The position numbers and the translations under genes are program-made. The notes beneath the pieces are model-generated. The model saw nothing but the letters and a program-made list of their open reading frames with translations, ran no database searches and was not told the origin of the DNA. DNA of 64,000 nucleotides, taken from contig NZ_CP034279.1 in assembly GCF_009739905.1 (NCBI RefSeq), positions 4,154,001 to 4,218,000 on the forward strand, in the 5' to 3' direction. This document shows positions 23,793 through 35,275 of the stretch, in pieces (within the stretch, counting starts at the first letter, position 1; every line of letters starts with the position of its first letter). The stretch comes from Streptomyces ficellus (GTDB lineage Bacteria > Actinomycetota > Actinomycetes > Streptomycetales > Streptomycetaceae).

Positions 23793-24620
23793 ATGCGGAT
23801 CGCGACGACGATTTTCCTCACCGACCGGACCATCACCCCCGTACGGCTCGCACGCGAGCTGGAGCAGCGCGGCTTCGCCGGCCTGTACCTGCCGGAGCAC
23901 ACCCACATCCCCGTCGAACGCACCAGCCCCTACCCGGCGGGCGGCGACCTGCCGCCCGAGTACGGCCGCACCCTCGACCCGTTCGTCGCGCTCGGCCAGG
24001 CCGCCGCCGTCACCGAACGGCTCGGGCTGGGCACCGGCATCACGCTCGTCGCCCAGCACGACCCGATCGACCTGGCCAAGCAGGTCGCCACACTCGACCA
24101 CCTCTCCGGCGGCCGCTTCACCCTCGGCGTCGGCTACGGCTGGAACCGCGAGGAGGCCGCCGACCACGGCGTCACCTGGAGCACCCGCCGGGAGCGCGTC
24201 CGTGACCGCATGGCGCTGATGCGCGCCCTGTGGGCCGCCGAACCCACCGCGTACGAGGGCGCGACCGCCTCCGTGCGCGCCTCCTTCGCCTTCCCCAAGC
24301 CCGCCGGCGGCGCCCCGCGCGTCCTGGTCGGCGGCGCGGCCGGCCCGACCCGCTTCGCCCACATCGCCGAGTACGCGGACGGCTGGCTGCCCATCGGCGG
24401 CCGGGGCCTCACCGAGGCGCTGCCCGTGCTGCGCGAGACGTGGGAGAAGGCCGGCCGTGACCCGGCGGACCTGCACGTCGTCCCGTACGCCGTGCACCCC
24501 TCGCCGGGCAAGCTCGCGCACCTCGCCGACCTCGGCGTCACCGAAACCGTCGTCCAGTTGCCCCCGGCCGGGGAGGCGGAGGTGCTCCGGACGCTGGACG
24601 AGTACGCCCCGTATGTGTAG
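23793..24620 (+). CDS. LLM-class F420-dependent oxidoreductase
   Basis: 275 residues, luciferase-like: GFAGLYLPEHTHIPVERTSPYPAGGDLPPEYGRTLDPFVAL and ATLDHLSGGRFTLGVGYGWNREE are hallmarks of the F420-dependent branch. It lies 27 bp before fbiC, which makes the deazaflavin part of F420, so enzyme and cofactor gene may be cotranscribed. Substrate not predictable. It diverges from the Tat-exported PHP gene. Confidence 0.83.
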   Translation: MRIATTIFLTDRTITPVRLARELEQRGFAGLYLPEHTHIPVERTSPYPAGGDLPPEYGRTLDPFVALGQAAAVTERLGLGTGITLVAQHDPIDLAKQVATLDHLSGGRFTLGVGYGWNREEAADHGVTWSTRRERVRDRMALMRALWAAEPTAYEGATASVRASFAFPKPAGGAPRVLVGGAAGPTRFAHIAEYADGWLPIGGRGLTEALPVLRETWEKAGRDPADLHVVPYAVHPSPGKLAHLADLGVTETVVQLPPAGEAEVLRTLDEYAPYV

Positions 24621-24647
24621 GCGACCCGCACTCGTATGCTCGGGGCC

Positions 24648-27230
24648 ATGACCGACGACCTGGCCGGACGCCCCACCCCCAACGCCATGCGACGCGCCCT
24701 GAAGCGGGCCAGAGACGGGGTCGCGCTGGACGTCACCGAGGCCGCCGTCCTGCTCCGGGCGCGGGGCGCGGACCTGGACGACCTGGCCGCGTCGGCGGCG
24801 CGCGTGCGGGACGCGGGCCTGGCGGCGGCCGGCCGGGCCGGGATCATCACGTACTCGAAGAGCGTGTTCGTACCCCTCACCCGGCTCTGCCGCGACACGT
24901 GCCACTACTGCACCTTCGTGACCGTGCCCGGCAAGCTGCGGCGCGCCGGGCACGGGATGTACATGTCGCCGGACGAGGTCCTGGACGTCGCACGGCGGGG
25001 CGCCGAACTCGGCTGCAAGGAAGCGCTGATCACCCTGGGCGACAAGCCCGAGGACCGCTGGCCCGAGGCACGCGAGTGGCTCGACGCGCACGGCTACGAC
25101 GACACCATCGCCTACGTACGGGCCATGGCGATCCGCATCCTGGAGGAGACCGGGCTGCTGCCGCACCTCAACCCCGGCGTCATGTCGTGGACGGACTTCC
25201 AGCGGCTCAAGCCCGTCGCCCCCTCCATGGGCATGATGCTGGAGACCACCGCGACCCGGCTGTGGTCCGAGCCCGGCGGCCCCCACTACGGCTCGCCCGA
25301 CAAGGAACCCGCCGTGCGGCTGCGGGTGCTGGAGGACGCGGGCCGCTCGTCGGTGCCGTTCACCAGCGGCCTGCTCATCGGGATCGGCGAGACGTACGAG
25401 GAGCGGGCCGAGTCGCTGTTCGCGCTGCGCCGGGTGGCACGGGCGTACCACGGCATCCAGGAACTGATCATCCAGAACTTCCGCGCCAAGCCGGACACCG
25501 CGATGCGCGGCATGCCGGACGCCGAACTGGACGAACTGGTCGCCACCGTCGCCGTCGCCCGGCACATCATGGGTCCCTCCGCCTGCCTCCAGGCCCCGCC
25601 CAACCTGGTCGACGGCGCATACGCGCGGCTCATCGGCGCCGGCATCGACGACTGGGGCGGGGTGTCGCCCGTCACCATCGATTACGTCAACCCCGAGCGC
25701 CCCTGGCCGGCGATCGAGGCGCTGGCCGAACGGTCCGCCGCCGCCGGGTTCGAGCTGCGGGAACGGCTGTGCGTCTACCCCGAGTTCGTCACCCGCGGCG
25801 AACCCTGGCTCGACCCGCGCCTGCTGCCGCACGTCCGCGCCCTCGCCGACCCCGCCACCGGGCTCGCGAACCCGGACGCGGAGGTGCGCGGCCTGCCGTG
25901 GCAGGAGCCCGACGAGGGCTTCACCGCCTCCGGCCGCACCGACCTGCACCACACCATCGACACCACCGGCCGCACCTCCGACCGGCGCGACGACTTCGAC
26001 GAGGTGTACGGCGACTGGGGCGCGCTGCGGGAGGCCGCCGCGCCCGGCATGGTCCCGCAGCGCATCGACACCGACGTGCGCGAGGCCCTCGCGGTCGCCG
26101 CCGACGACCCCACGCGGCTCACCGACGACCAGGCCCTCGCCCTGCTCCACGCGGACGGCCCGGCCCTGGACGCGCTGTGCCGCACCGCCGACGACATCCG
26201 CCGCGACACGGTCGGCGACGACGTCACGTACATCGTCACCCGCAACATCAACTTCACCAACGTCTGCTACACCGGCTGCCGTTTCTGCGCCTTCGCCCAG
26301 CGGCGCACCGACGCCGACGCCTACACCCTCTCCCTGGACCAGGTCGCCGACCGCGCCCAGCAGGCGTGGGACGTCGGCGCGGTCGAGGTGTGCATGCAGG
26401 GCGGCATCCACCCGGACCTGCCCGGCACGGCCTACTTCGACATCGCCCGCGCCGTGAAGGCCCGCGTCCCCGGCATGCACGTCCACGCCTTCTCGCCGAT
26501 GGAGGTCGTCAACGGCGCCACCCGCACCGGCCTGTCGATCCGCGAGTGGCTGACGGCCGCCAAGGAGGCCGGGCTCGACTCCATCCCCGGCACCGCCGCC
26601 GAGATCCTCGACGACGAGGTCCGCTGGGTCCTCACCAAGGGCAAGCTGCCCGCCGCGACCTGGATCGAGGTCGTGACCACCGCCCACGAACTGGGCATCC
26701 GGTCCTCCTCCACCATGATGTACGGGCACGTCGACCAGCCCCGCCACTGGCTCGGCCACTTCCGGACACTGGCCCGCATCCAGCAGGAGACCGGCGGCTT
26801 CACCGAGTTCGTCACCCTCCCCTTCATCCACACCAACGCACCCGTCTACCTCGCCGGTATCGCCCGCCCCGGACCCACCACCCGCGACAACCGGGCCGTC
26901 ACCGCCATGGCCCGCGTCCTCCTCCACCCGCACATCCGTAACATCCAGACGAGCTGGGTGAAACTCGGCGCGGACGGCGCCGCCGAGATGCTCCGCTCGG
27001 GCGCCAACGACCTCGGCGGCACGCTCATGGAGGAGACGATCAGCCGCATGGCGGGCTCCTCGTACGGCTCGTACAAGTCCGTACGGGACCTCGTCGCCGT
27101 CGCGGAGGCGGCCGGCCGCCCGGCCCGCGCCCGGACCACGCTGTACGGCCAGGTCCCCGAGGAGCGCCTGCGGGCGGCGGCCGCCTCGGACGGGCACCTG
27201 CCGGAGCTGCTGCCGGTCCTGACCGACTGA
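24648..27230 (+). CDS. fbiC: FO synthase, fused CofG/CofH (FbiC)
   Basis: 860 residues with two radical SAM halves. The N-terminal (CofG) iron-sulfur motif is CRDTCHYC near residue 84; the C-terminal (CofH) motif is CYTGCRFC near residue 540. The enzyme joins tyrosine and the ribityl-uracil precursor of flavin to make FO, the deazaflavin core of F420. The fused form is typical of actinobacteria. ATG at 24648 was chosen over an in-frame ATG 12 bases upstream. Three or more F420-type LLM enzymes in this window would depend on its product. Confidence 0.95.
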   Translation: MTDDLAGRPTPNAMRRALKRARDGVALDVTEAAVLLRARGADLDDLAASAARVRDAGLAAAGRAGIITYSKSVFVPLTRLCRDTCHYCTFVTVPGKLRRAGHGMYMSPDEVLDVARRGAELGCKEALITLGDKPEDRWPEAREWLDAHGYDDTIAYVRAMAIRILEETGLLPHLNPGVMSWTDFQRLKPVAPSMGMMLETTATRLWSEPGGPHYGSPDKEPAVRLRVLEDAGRSSVPFTSGLLIGIGETYEERAESLFALRRVARAYHGIQELIIQNFRAKPDTAMRGMPDAELDELVATVAVARHIMGPSACLQAPPNLVDGAYARLIGAGIDDWGGVSPVTIDYVNPERPWPAIEALAERSAAAGFELRERLCVYPEFVTRGEPWLDPRLLPHVRALADPATGLANPDAEVRGLPWQEPDEGFTASGRTDLHHTIDTTGRTSDRRDDFDEVYGDWGALREAAAPGMVPQRIDTDVREALAVAADDPTRLTDDQALALLHADGPALDALCRTADDIRRDTVGDDVTYIVTRNINFTNVCYTGCRFCAFAQRRTDADAYTLSLDQVADRAQQAWDVGAVEVCMQGGIHPDLPGTAYFDIARAVKARVPGMHVHAFSPMEVVNGATRTGLSIREWLTAAKEAGLDSIPGTAAEILDDEVRWVLTKGKLPAATWIEVVTTAHELGIRSSSTMMYGHVDQPRHWLGHFRTLARIQQETGGFTEFVTLPFIHTNAPVYLAGIARPGPTTRDNRAVTAMARVLLHPHIRNIQTSWVKLGADGAAEMLRSGANDLGGTLMEETISRMAGSSYGSYKSVRDLVAVAEAAGRPARARTTLYGQVPEERLRAAAASDGHLPELLPVLTD

Positions 27231-27298
27231 CCCCGGGTCGGCGATGGCGGGCGCACGTCGTTCGGCAGTGCGGGGGACATGAGCCACGAACGCGTGGT

Positions 27299-27329
27299 GG
27301 ACGCCCAGATCCGTACCTCTTGGGCGTCC
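27299..27329 (+). terminator. Hairpin after fbiC
   Basis: GGACGCCCA (27299-27307) pairs with TGGGCGTCC (27321-27329) around a 13-nt loop, about 70 bp after the fbiC stop. Probably the fbiC terminator or a leader structure of the next gene. Confidence 0.45.
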
Positions 27330-27426
27330 GCTCCCATAACACTCCGGGCCCTGAGCGCCCCGCCACCTTCGATTACAGTGCTGCGCGCCGGAGTGTCGGC
27401 ACGACGGGCGACGGAAGAGGTGCGAG

Positions 27427-28545
27427 GTGGGCGCAGCCGGGGCGGTCTGGGGCCGGGCCGAGCAGCAGGACTTCCGCGCCCGGGTGCGGGGGTGCCTCCT
27501 CGGCGCGGGCATCGGCGACGCCCTCGGGGCGGGCGTGTCCACGCTGTCCGTCGAGGCGATCCGGGCGGCGCACGGACCCGACGGGCTCGCCGACCTCGCC
27601 CCCGCGTACGGGCGGCGCGGCGCCGTCACCTCCGCCACCCAGCTGACCCTGTTCACCGTGGACGGGCTGATACGCGCCCAGGTGCGCCGCGACACCGGCG
27701 CCTGGCACCCGCCCACCGACGTCCACCGCGCCCACCTGCGGTGGGCCGCCACCCAGCGCGACTGGGGTCCGGACGAGCGCCGCAAGGACAACGGCTGGCT
27801 GGCCTGCGAGGAGTGGCTGTACGTCCGCCGCGACCCCGCCCACGCCACCCTCCTCGGGCTCGGCGACGAGATCCTCGGCACGCTGGACAAGCCCAAGAAC
27901 CCCACCGCCCGCGACGCCGGCGCCCTGGTGCGGTCCGCGCCGTTCGGGCTGCTCGTCGGCTGGGAGCCGCAGCTGGTGTGCCAGCTCGCCGTGGAGTGCG
28001 CCGTCCAGACGCACGGCCACCCCACCGCCTACCTGTCGGCGGGCGCCTTCGCGGTCGTCGTCCACGGGCTGGCGCGCGGCGAGTCCGTCGACGGCTCGGT
28101 CCAGCGGGCGCTCGCCCAACTGGCCACCCGCCCCGGCCACGAACCGGTCAGCGAGGCGCTGAAGCACGCGCTGGGCGCCGTGCGCCAGGGCATCCCCAGC
28201 CCGGCGAGGATCGCGTCGCTCGGCGACACCGACGGCGAGCACGCGGAGGACGCCCTGGCGATCGCGGTCTACTGCGCGCTCGTCGGCGAGGACGTCCGGC
28301 ACGGGCTGCGCCTCGCCGTCAACCACGACGGCCCGTCCGAGGCCACCGGCGCCCTCACCGGCGCGCTGCTCGGCGCCCTGCACGGCGAGACGGCCCTGCC
28401 GCCGGCCTGGCTGGCGGAACTGGAGGGCCGGCCGACCATCCTCGAGCTGGCGGACGACTTCGCCATGGAAATGACCCAGGGCCCCGCCCTCCACGGCCCC
28501 GCCACCTCAGCCCCCGGCTGGCTGGCCCGCTACCCGAGGGGCTGA
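27427..28545 (+). CDS. ADP-ribosylglycohydrolase (DraG)-family protein with altered metal-site motifs
   Basis: 372 residues. The DraG fold is evident from VRGCLLGAGIGDALGAGV near the N-terminus, a central helical core, and a C-terminal segment ending TGALTGALLGALHG. Active DraG enzymes hold two magnesium ions with a T/S-D-D-T-Q motif and a D-G-D-S-D-S-T-G motif. Here these read TSATQLT and NHDGPSEATG, so several aspartate ligands are missing. It may be inactive, a binding protein, or use other residues. GTG start with GGAAGAGG upstream. No obvious partner gene. Confidence 0.75.
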   Translation: MGAAGAVWGRAEQQDFRARVRGCLLGAGIGDALGAGVSTLSVEAIRAAHGPDGLADLAPAYGRRGAVTSATQLTLFTVDGLIRAQVRRDTGAWHPPTDVHRAHLRWAATQRDWGPDERRKDNGWLACEEWLYVRRDPAHATLLGLGDEILGTLDKPKNPTARDAGALVRSAPFGLLVGWEPQLVCQLAVECAVQTHGHPTAYLSAGAFAVVVHGLARGESVDGSVQRALAQLATRPGHEPVSEALKHALGAVRQGIPSPARIASLGDTDGEHAEDALAIAVYCALVGEDVRHGLRLAVNHDGPSEATGALTGALLGALHGETALPPAWLAELEGRPTILELADDFAMEMTQGPALHGPATSAPGWLARYPRG

Positions 28546-28598
28546 ACGGGGACGGTACGGGGCGGGCCCGCACCGGTGGGGCGGGCCCTCGGCGGGGC

Positions 28599-28654
28599 GG
28601 GCCCCTGGAGCCGGGCCCCTGGCGCCGGGCCCCTGGAGCCGGGCTCCTGGCGGG
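28599..28654. repeat. 14-bp tandem repeat, four copies, between convergent genes
   Basis: GGGCCCCTGGAGCC is repeated four times with small changes (28599, 28613, 28627, 28641). Each unit contains the self-complementary GGGCCC or a variant, so the transcript could fold. It lies between two converging genes and may stop transcription both ways. Confidence 0.7.
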
Positions 28655-28660
28655 GTGGGC

Positions 28661-29443
28661 CTACCGCATGAGTTCGCCCGCGTTCACCAGGAGCGACTGG
28701 CCCGTGATCGCGCGGGCGTGGTCGGAGGCGAGGAAGACCGCCGCGTCGGCCACGTCCGCGTCCGTGGCGAGCTCGGGCAGTGCCATCCGCCCGGTCAGCC
28801 GGCCCAGCACCTCACTCTCCGGTGTGCCCTCGGTCTCGGCCGTGTACCGCACGTACCCCTGGACCGGCGGACCCCACATCCAGCCCGGGACCACGGTGTT
28901 GACGCGGATCCGGTACGGCCCGAGTTCGCGGGCCAGCGAGTACATCGCGGACGTCAGCGCGCCCTTGGACGCCGCGTAGGCCGCCTGCCGGACCTCGGAG
29001 GGCGCGGCCACCGCCGACTGCGTACCGATGAGGACCACGGAACCGCCGCGCTTCTTCAGCGCCGGCAGGCAGGCGCGCGTCATCCGCAGGGTGCCCAGCA
29101 GGTTGACGTCCAGCACGTCCCGCCAGGCGCCGAAGTCGGCGTCCTCCAGCCCGCCGAAGTGGCTGTCGTACGCCGCCACGTGCACGACCGCGTCGATCCC
29201 GCCGAACCTGGCGACGGCGAGCGCGGCCAGCGCCTCGCACCGCCCCTCGTCGGTGATGTCGGTGGCGAGGTGCGCGCTGCGCCGCCCCTCGGGGTCGATC
29301 CGGCCGGCGCACGCGGCCAGGTTCGCCTCGGTGCGGGCGCCCAGCACCACGTTGCCCCCGTCCCGCAGGACGGCCGCGGCGACCTGGTGGCCCAGGCCCG
29401 GGCCGACACCGGACACGATCACGGTCCTGTCGCGCAGCGTCAT
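28661..29443 (-). CDS. Short-chain dehydrogenase/reductase under the palindrome regulon
   Basis: 260 residues, SDR family. The glycine-rich cofactor motif is slightly unusual, SGVGPGLG near residue 11; the catalytic tyrosine and lysine lie in AAYAASKGAL. The usual NNAG is replaced by HVAAY. It probably oxidises or reduces an acyl-CoA intermediate. It diverges from the 282-residue unknown gene across palindrome site 6, so both are likely controlled with the ligase and oxidoreductase genes near the start of the window. Confidence 0.82.
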   Translation of the reverse strand: MTLRDRTVIVSGVGPGLGHQVAAAVLRDGGNVVLGARTEANLAACAGRIDPEGRRSAHLATDITDEGRCEALAALAVARFGGIDAVVHVAAYDSHFGGLEDADFGAWRDVLDVNLLGTLRMTRACLPALKKRGGSVVLIGTQSAVAAPSEVRQAAYAASKGALTSAMYSLARELGPYRIRVNTVVPGWMWGPPVQGYVRYTAETEGTPESEVLGRLTGRMALPELATDADVADAAVFLASDHARAITGQSLLVNAGELMR

Positions 29444-29472
29444 CCGGTGCCTCCCCGGCTCTGGTGGCTCAT

Positions 29473-29487
29473 CTGACGAACCGTCAG
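29473..29487. promoter_or_regulatory. Operator-like palindrome, site 6 of 6
   Basis: CTGACGAACCGTCAG, a perfect match, centred in the 54-bp gap between the divergent SDR and the 282-residue unknown gene. The next start lies only 10 bp away, which fits leaderless translation and direct repression. Confidence 0.75.
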
Positions 29488-29497
29488 AGTAGGGCGC

Positions 29498-30346
29498 ATG
29501 AGCGACGACGACAACGGCGACGACACCGGCGAGGACTACGCGCGGCTGGCCGCCGTGGGCCCCTACGGGGTGCGCCCCGGCCACGCCCTGATCACCATGG
29601 TCGAGCCGCACCCCGGCCACGAACACGCCTACAACCGCTGGTACGAGGACGACCACTTCTACGCGGGCGCCATGGCCATGCCGTGGATCTACGCGGGACG
29701 CCGCTGGGTCGCCACCCGCGAGCTGCAACTCCTGCGCACCCCCGAGAAGTCCGCCGTCGCGGTGCCGGTGACCGCGGGCTGCTACCTCTCCACGTACTGG
29801 ATCACCGAGGGCCGCTACGACGACCACATGAGGTGGACCGTCGCCATCAACAAGCGCCTCAACCGCGACGGGCGCGTCCACCAGGCCCGTACCCACGTCT
29901 TCACCGCGTTCCAGGACCACGCGGCCACCGTCTACCGCGACGGCGCCACCGGCCCCCGCGACCACCACGCGCTCGACCACCCCTACGCCGGCCTCGTCCT
30001 CCAGGTCATCGACACCGACGGCCCCGCCCCACGCGCCGAACTGCTGCACTGGCTCCGCACCGACCACCTGCCCCGGCGCCTCGCCGGCTCCCCGGCCGCG
30101 ATGGTCGCCGTCTTCCGCCCCACGCCCCTCCCGGGCGACCGGATGACCTACGTCAAGCAGGTCGAGGGCGTCGACTCGCGCCTCACCCTCCTCTGGTTCC
30201 TCGACCAGGACCCCCGCGCCTGCTGGCACGACCACTTCACCACCCTGGGCGCCCCGCAAGCGGGCACCTGGGGCCGCACGGAGTTGGTCGCCCCCTTCAT
30301 CCCCACGGTCCCGGGCACGGACCGGTACGTGGACGAGTTGCGTTAG
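29498..30346 (+). CDS. Conserved protein of unknown function in the palindrome regulon
   Basis: 282 residues, not assigned. Two similar halves can be traced. The first has GHALITMVEPHPGHEHAYNRWYEDDHFYAG; the second has LVLQVIDTDGPAPRAELLHWLRTDHLPRRL. Each combines a strand and a helix with W-x-x-x-D-H, as in EthD-like dimeric alpha/beta-barrel proteins. A duplicated EthD-type barrel acting on the pathway substrate is a reasonable guess. Histidines in DDHF and TDHL could be active-site residues. Palindrome site 6 stands immediately upstream. Confidence 0.6.
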   Translation: MSDDDNGDDTGEDYARLAAVGPYGVRPGHALITMVEPHPGHEHAYNRWYEDDHFYAGAMAMPWIYAGRRWVATRELQLLRTPEKSAVAVPVTAGCYLSTYWITEGRYDDHMRWTVAINKRLNRDGRVHQARTHVFTAFQDHAATVYRDGATGPRDHHALDHPYAGLVLQVIDTDGPAPRAELLHWLRTDHLPRRLAGSPAAMVAVFRPTPLPGDRMTYVKQVEGVDSRLTLLWFLDQDPRACWHDHFTTLGAPQAGTWGRTELVAPFIPTVPGTDRYVDELR

Positions 30347-30421
30347 CGCACGACCGAGCCCCCTCGGCCGGGACGGCGGACCAGTCGAGAGGGCTCATCG
30401 GTGACGCGGGGAGGGACAGGC

Positions 30422-30622
30422 TCAAAGAGTTCCCGAGCTCACTTCGCGCACGAACGCGTTCCACGACTCGGGGACGAAGGTGATCGACGGACCGGCGGGG
30501 GCCTTCGAGTCCCGGACCGCGATCGACGCGACGACGGGGGACTTCACTTCGACGCACGCGCCGTTCCCGCCGGAGTACGAGGACTTGGTCCAGTTCTCCG
30601 TGGCGCCCTGAATGATTGCCAT
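30422..30622 (-). CDS. DUF397 small protein
   Basis: 66 residues with the DUF397 hallmarks: WTKSSYSGGNGACVEV, VAVRDSK-like VASIAVRDSKAP, and FVPESWNAFVREV. In streptomycetes hundreds of such genes sit beside an XRE/DUF5753 regulator, and here one lies upstream on the same strand. The pairs influence development and some behave like antitoxin/toxin-like partners (family knowledge). Target unknown. Confidence 0.88.
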   Translation of the reverse strand: MAIIQGATENWTKSSYSGGNGACVEVKSPVVASIAVRDSKAPAGPSITFVPESWNAFVREVSSGTL

Positions 30623-30865
30623 CTTTTCCGCTCCGGTTCTCGACTGTGACAGCAGTGACTCACACCGGCCTGACCTGCAGGCTGGCGTGATCGACGCTAC
30701 TGGTCCGGATCTGCGCGCGGGACGGGCGTTCACTCGACCGGATGGCATATTCCATGCGGGTCTTCCGCTGGAAGCCGGTCGGGGTGTACCGTACCGGCTT
30801 CTTCCCCGGCGGGCTGGGTCAATCCCCTCGAACCGGGCGGAGATCGACGGATGAGCAAGCATCCC

Positions 30866-30885
30866 CATAAAGCCGCCTTCGCGGC
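30866..30885 (-). terminator. Intrinsic terminator after the XRE regulator
   Basis: On the minus strand GCCGC-GAAG-GCGGC is followed by TTTAT. A further stem CCACGA/TCGTGG lies at about 30897-30911. The 30623-30929 gap contains these, plus the DUF397 promoter region; no gene is seen in it. Confidence 0.55.
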
Positions 30886-30929
30886 GTCAGGAGCCCCACG
30901 ACAATCGTGGCCTCACGGCACCCGTGGCC

Positions 30930-31796
30930 TCACGCAGTCGCGTCCGTATAGCTCTTGATCACCCCGCCGATGAACTGCCGCGTCTGCTCCACGTTCAACG
31001 CCTGGGCGCGCAGGTGCTCGTACATCACGCTGTACCGCTGCACGTCGTTCGCCTTCTCCAGGTACAGGTCGCTGGTGACACCCTCGATGTAGACGACCGA
31101 CGAGTCGGACGCGTCCGGGAACTCCAGGATCGCGTAGTGGCCGCTGATGCCCGGGTGCGCGCCCATGCTGAACGGCAGGACCTGCACGGTGACGTGCGGC
31201 AGGTGGGACTGCTCGACCAGGTGCTCCAGCTGCTCGATCATCAACTGCCGGTCGCCGACCTCCCGGCGCAGCGCCGACTCGTCGATCACCGCCCACAGGC
31301 GCAGTGGCGTTTCCGCGTCCCTGATGCGTTCCTGGCGGCGCGCCCGGACGTTGACCCGCTTGTCGATGTCGGCCGGCGTCGACTCCGGCAGGGCGCCGGT
31401 GATCAGCGCCTCGGCGTACTGCCGGGTCTGCAGCAACCCGGGCACCACCTGCGGCTCGTACACCCGCAGCGAGGCCGCGTCCGTCTCCAGGCCGATGTAG
31501 ACGCTGTACGGGATGTCGCCGAACGCGTGCCACCAGCCCTGCTGGCGCGAGTCCTTGGCCATCTGCATCAGCGAATCGACGATACGGTGGTCCTCGACCT
31601 CGTACACCCCGCACAAGTCGCGTACGTCACGCTGGCTGATGGAGCGGCGGCCGTTCTCGAGGCGGCTGATCTTCGACTGCGAGACGAGCAGTCGCTCCGC
31701 CACCTCCTCCGCCGTCATGCCCTTGAGCTCACGCAGCCGGCGCAGCTCCTGGCCCAATCTGCGTCGCCTGACGGTGGGGTTGACGTTGGACGGCAC
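30930..31796 (-). CDS. XRE-family regulator with DUF5753 domain
   Basis: 288 residues: an N-terminal helix-turn-helix (about 12-70; LRELKGMTAEEVAERLLVSQSKISRLENGRR) and the C-terminal DUF5753 domain (VVPGLLQTRQYAEALI, RQERI, HVTVQVLPFSMGAHPG). It pairs with the DUF397 gene downstream. The GTG at 31796 was chosen because GGAGG lies 10 bases upstream; a GTG at 31808 would overlap that site. These regulators control sporulation and antibiotic genes in some streptomycetes. Confidence 0.87.
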   Translation of the reverse strand: MPSNVNPTVRRRRLGQELRRLRELKGMTAEEVAERLLVSQSKISRLENGRRSISQRDVRDLCGVYEVEDHRIVDSLMQMAKDSRQQGWWHAFGDIPYSVYIGLETDAASLRVYEPQVVPGLLQTRQYAEALITGALPESTPADIDKRVNVRARRQERIRDAETPLRLWAVIDESALRREVGDRQLMIEQLEHLVEQSHLPHVTVQVLPFSMGAHPGISGHYAILEFPDASDSSVVYIEGVTSDLYLEKANDVQRYSVMYEHLRAQALNVEQTRQFIGGVIKSYTDATA

Positions 31797-32075
31797 GGGA
31801 AACTGCACCTCCGGCTGTTTGGCTGCGGTAGCTGGCGTAGCTCTGCGTATCTACTGCTCAGCAGACTGCCACCAATGGGCTTTGCGCGCTGGAAAATGGC
31901 CACACGCGCCCCTCTGCGTACGCACGTGCGGACACGTGCGCGGGCACGCGCGAGCGCGCGGGGCGGCTGTCGTGACCGCCCCGCGCGCTCGTGGGGTGTG
32001 CGCCTGGTGCTCGTTCCCGCCTTGCCGGTGGTGCGGTGTCGCCCGTCCCGGTGTCGCTCGTGTCCGTGGTGCTGC

Positions 32076-32804
32076 TCAGTGCGCCACGACGCGGGCCATC
32101 GATCCGCTCCGTGACTGCGGCTGCATCGGCATGGCCGTGCGACCACCGCCTCCGGCGCCCGAGCCGCGGCGTGGCTGTGCGCCCACGCCGTTCTGGACGT
32201 CCATCACGGCGTGCGCCACGAGACCGCCCATCGGGTCGTGCCTGATCAGGTCCCGGAGCCGGGAGCGCGAGGAACGCCCCTCGTTGCCGGGGTAGAGGTG
32301 CTTGCCGAGACCGACCGCGTGGGCCAGCGCGGCGAGCGCCGCGGTCCGCGGGTCCGGCGGTACACCGGTGCGGATCGCACTGTCCAGCCGGGCTCTGATC
32401 TCCCGGCTGATCGCCGTCTCCGTCGCCTGGTAGCGCGTCGTCGGCAGCACCCCGCACATCTGGCCCTCGACGGCATGCACCATGCCGCACCGTTCCAGAT
32501 GCGAGAGATACGTCTGGCGCAGCCCCAGCCGGGGCCCGCCGATCCAGTGGACGGCCCGCACCGGGCTGCCGCGCCTGCGCAACAGCTCGAGAGCGGAGTC
32601 CAGTGTCGGATCTCCGGTCGGCCGTGGCATCACCACGGCGATACGATCCCCGTCAGGGGCTATCCGTCCTGCCAGAGCCAGCTCCACTAGCTGTGCTCCG
32701 GCCAGGCCGAGGTCGAGCGACTGCGGCTGCGCTGTGGTACCCGTGGCCGGGTCCAGAGCGAGCAGCAGAAGCTCCTCCGGAAGTGTTCTGCGGCTCCTGC
32801 CCAT
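32076..32804 (-). CDS. GPP34-family (GOLPH3-like) protein
   Basis: 242 residues: LPEELLLLALDPATG, GLAGAQLVELALAGRI and LRDLIRHDPMGGLVAHAVMDVQ are typical of the GPP34 family, related to the eukaryotic phosphoinositide-binding Golgi protein. Streptomycetes have several copies of unknown function, possibly membrane-lipid binding. The C-terminal 30 residues are Gly/Ser/Arg-rich and disordered. GGGGAGG precedes the ATG. It diverges from the carboxypeptidase gene. The 31797-32075 gap shows no gene. Confidence 0.85.
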   Translation of the reverse strand: MGRSRRTLPEELLLLALDPATGTTAQPQSLDLGLAGAQLVELALAGRIAPDGDRIAVVMPRPTGDPTLDSALELLRRRGSPVRAVHWIGGPRLGLRQTYLSHLERCGMVHAVEGQMCGVLPTTRYQATETAISREIRARLDSAIRTGVPPDPRTAALAALAHAVGLGKHLYPGNEGRSSRSRLRDLIRHDPMGGLVAHAVMDVQNGVGAQPRRGSGAGGGGRTAMPMQPQSRSGSMARVVAH

Positions 32805-32983
32805 CCATGCCTCCCCGCGTGGATGAATGACAGGGTGACCCCTCTCACATTGGTCTGTCGAGAGCGCCTGGGTGCTTCGTATGGGAACCGGCAGGTATGT
32901 CGTTCTCGTCTAGCACGGGAGCCAAGCGCTCACACAGGACACTGGTACACGGTTCGGGCAACGCGTTGATTGCAGGAGGCACG

Positions 32984-35266
<2,283 letters not shown>

Positions 35267-35275
35267 AACCCCTCT

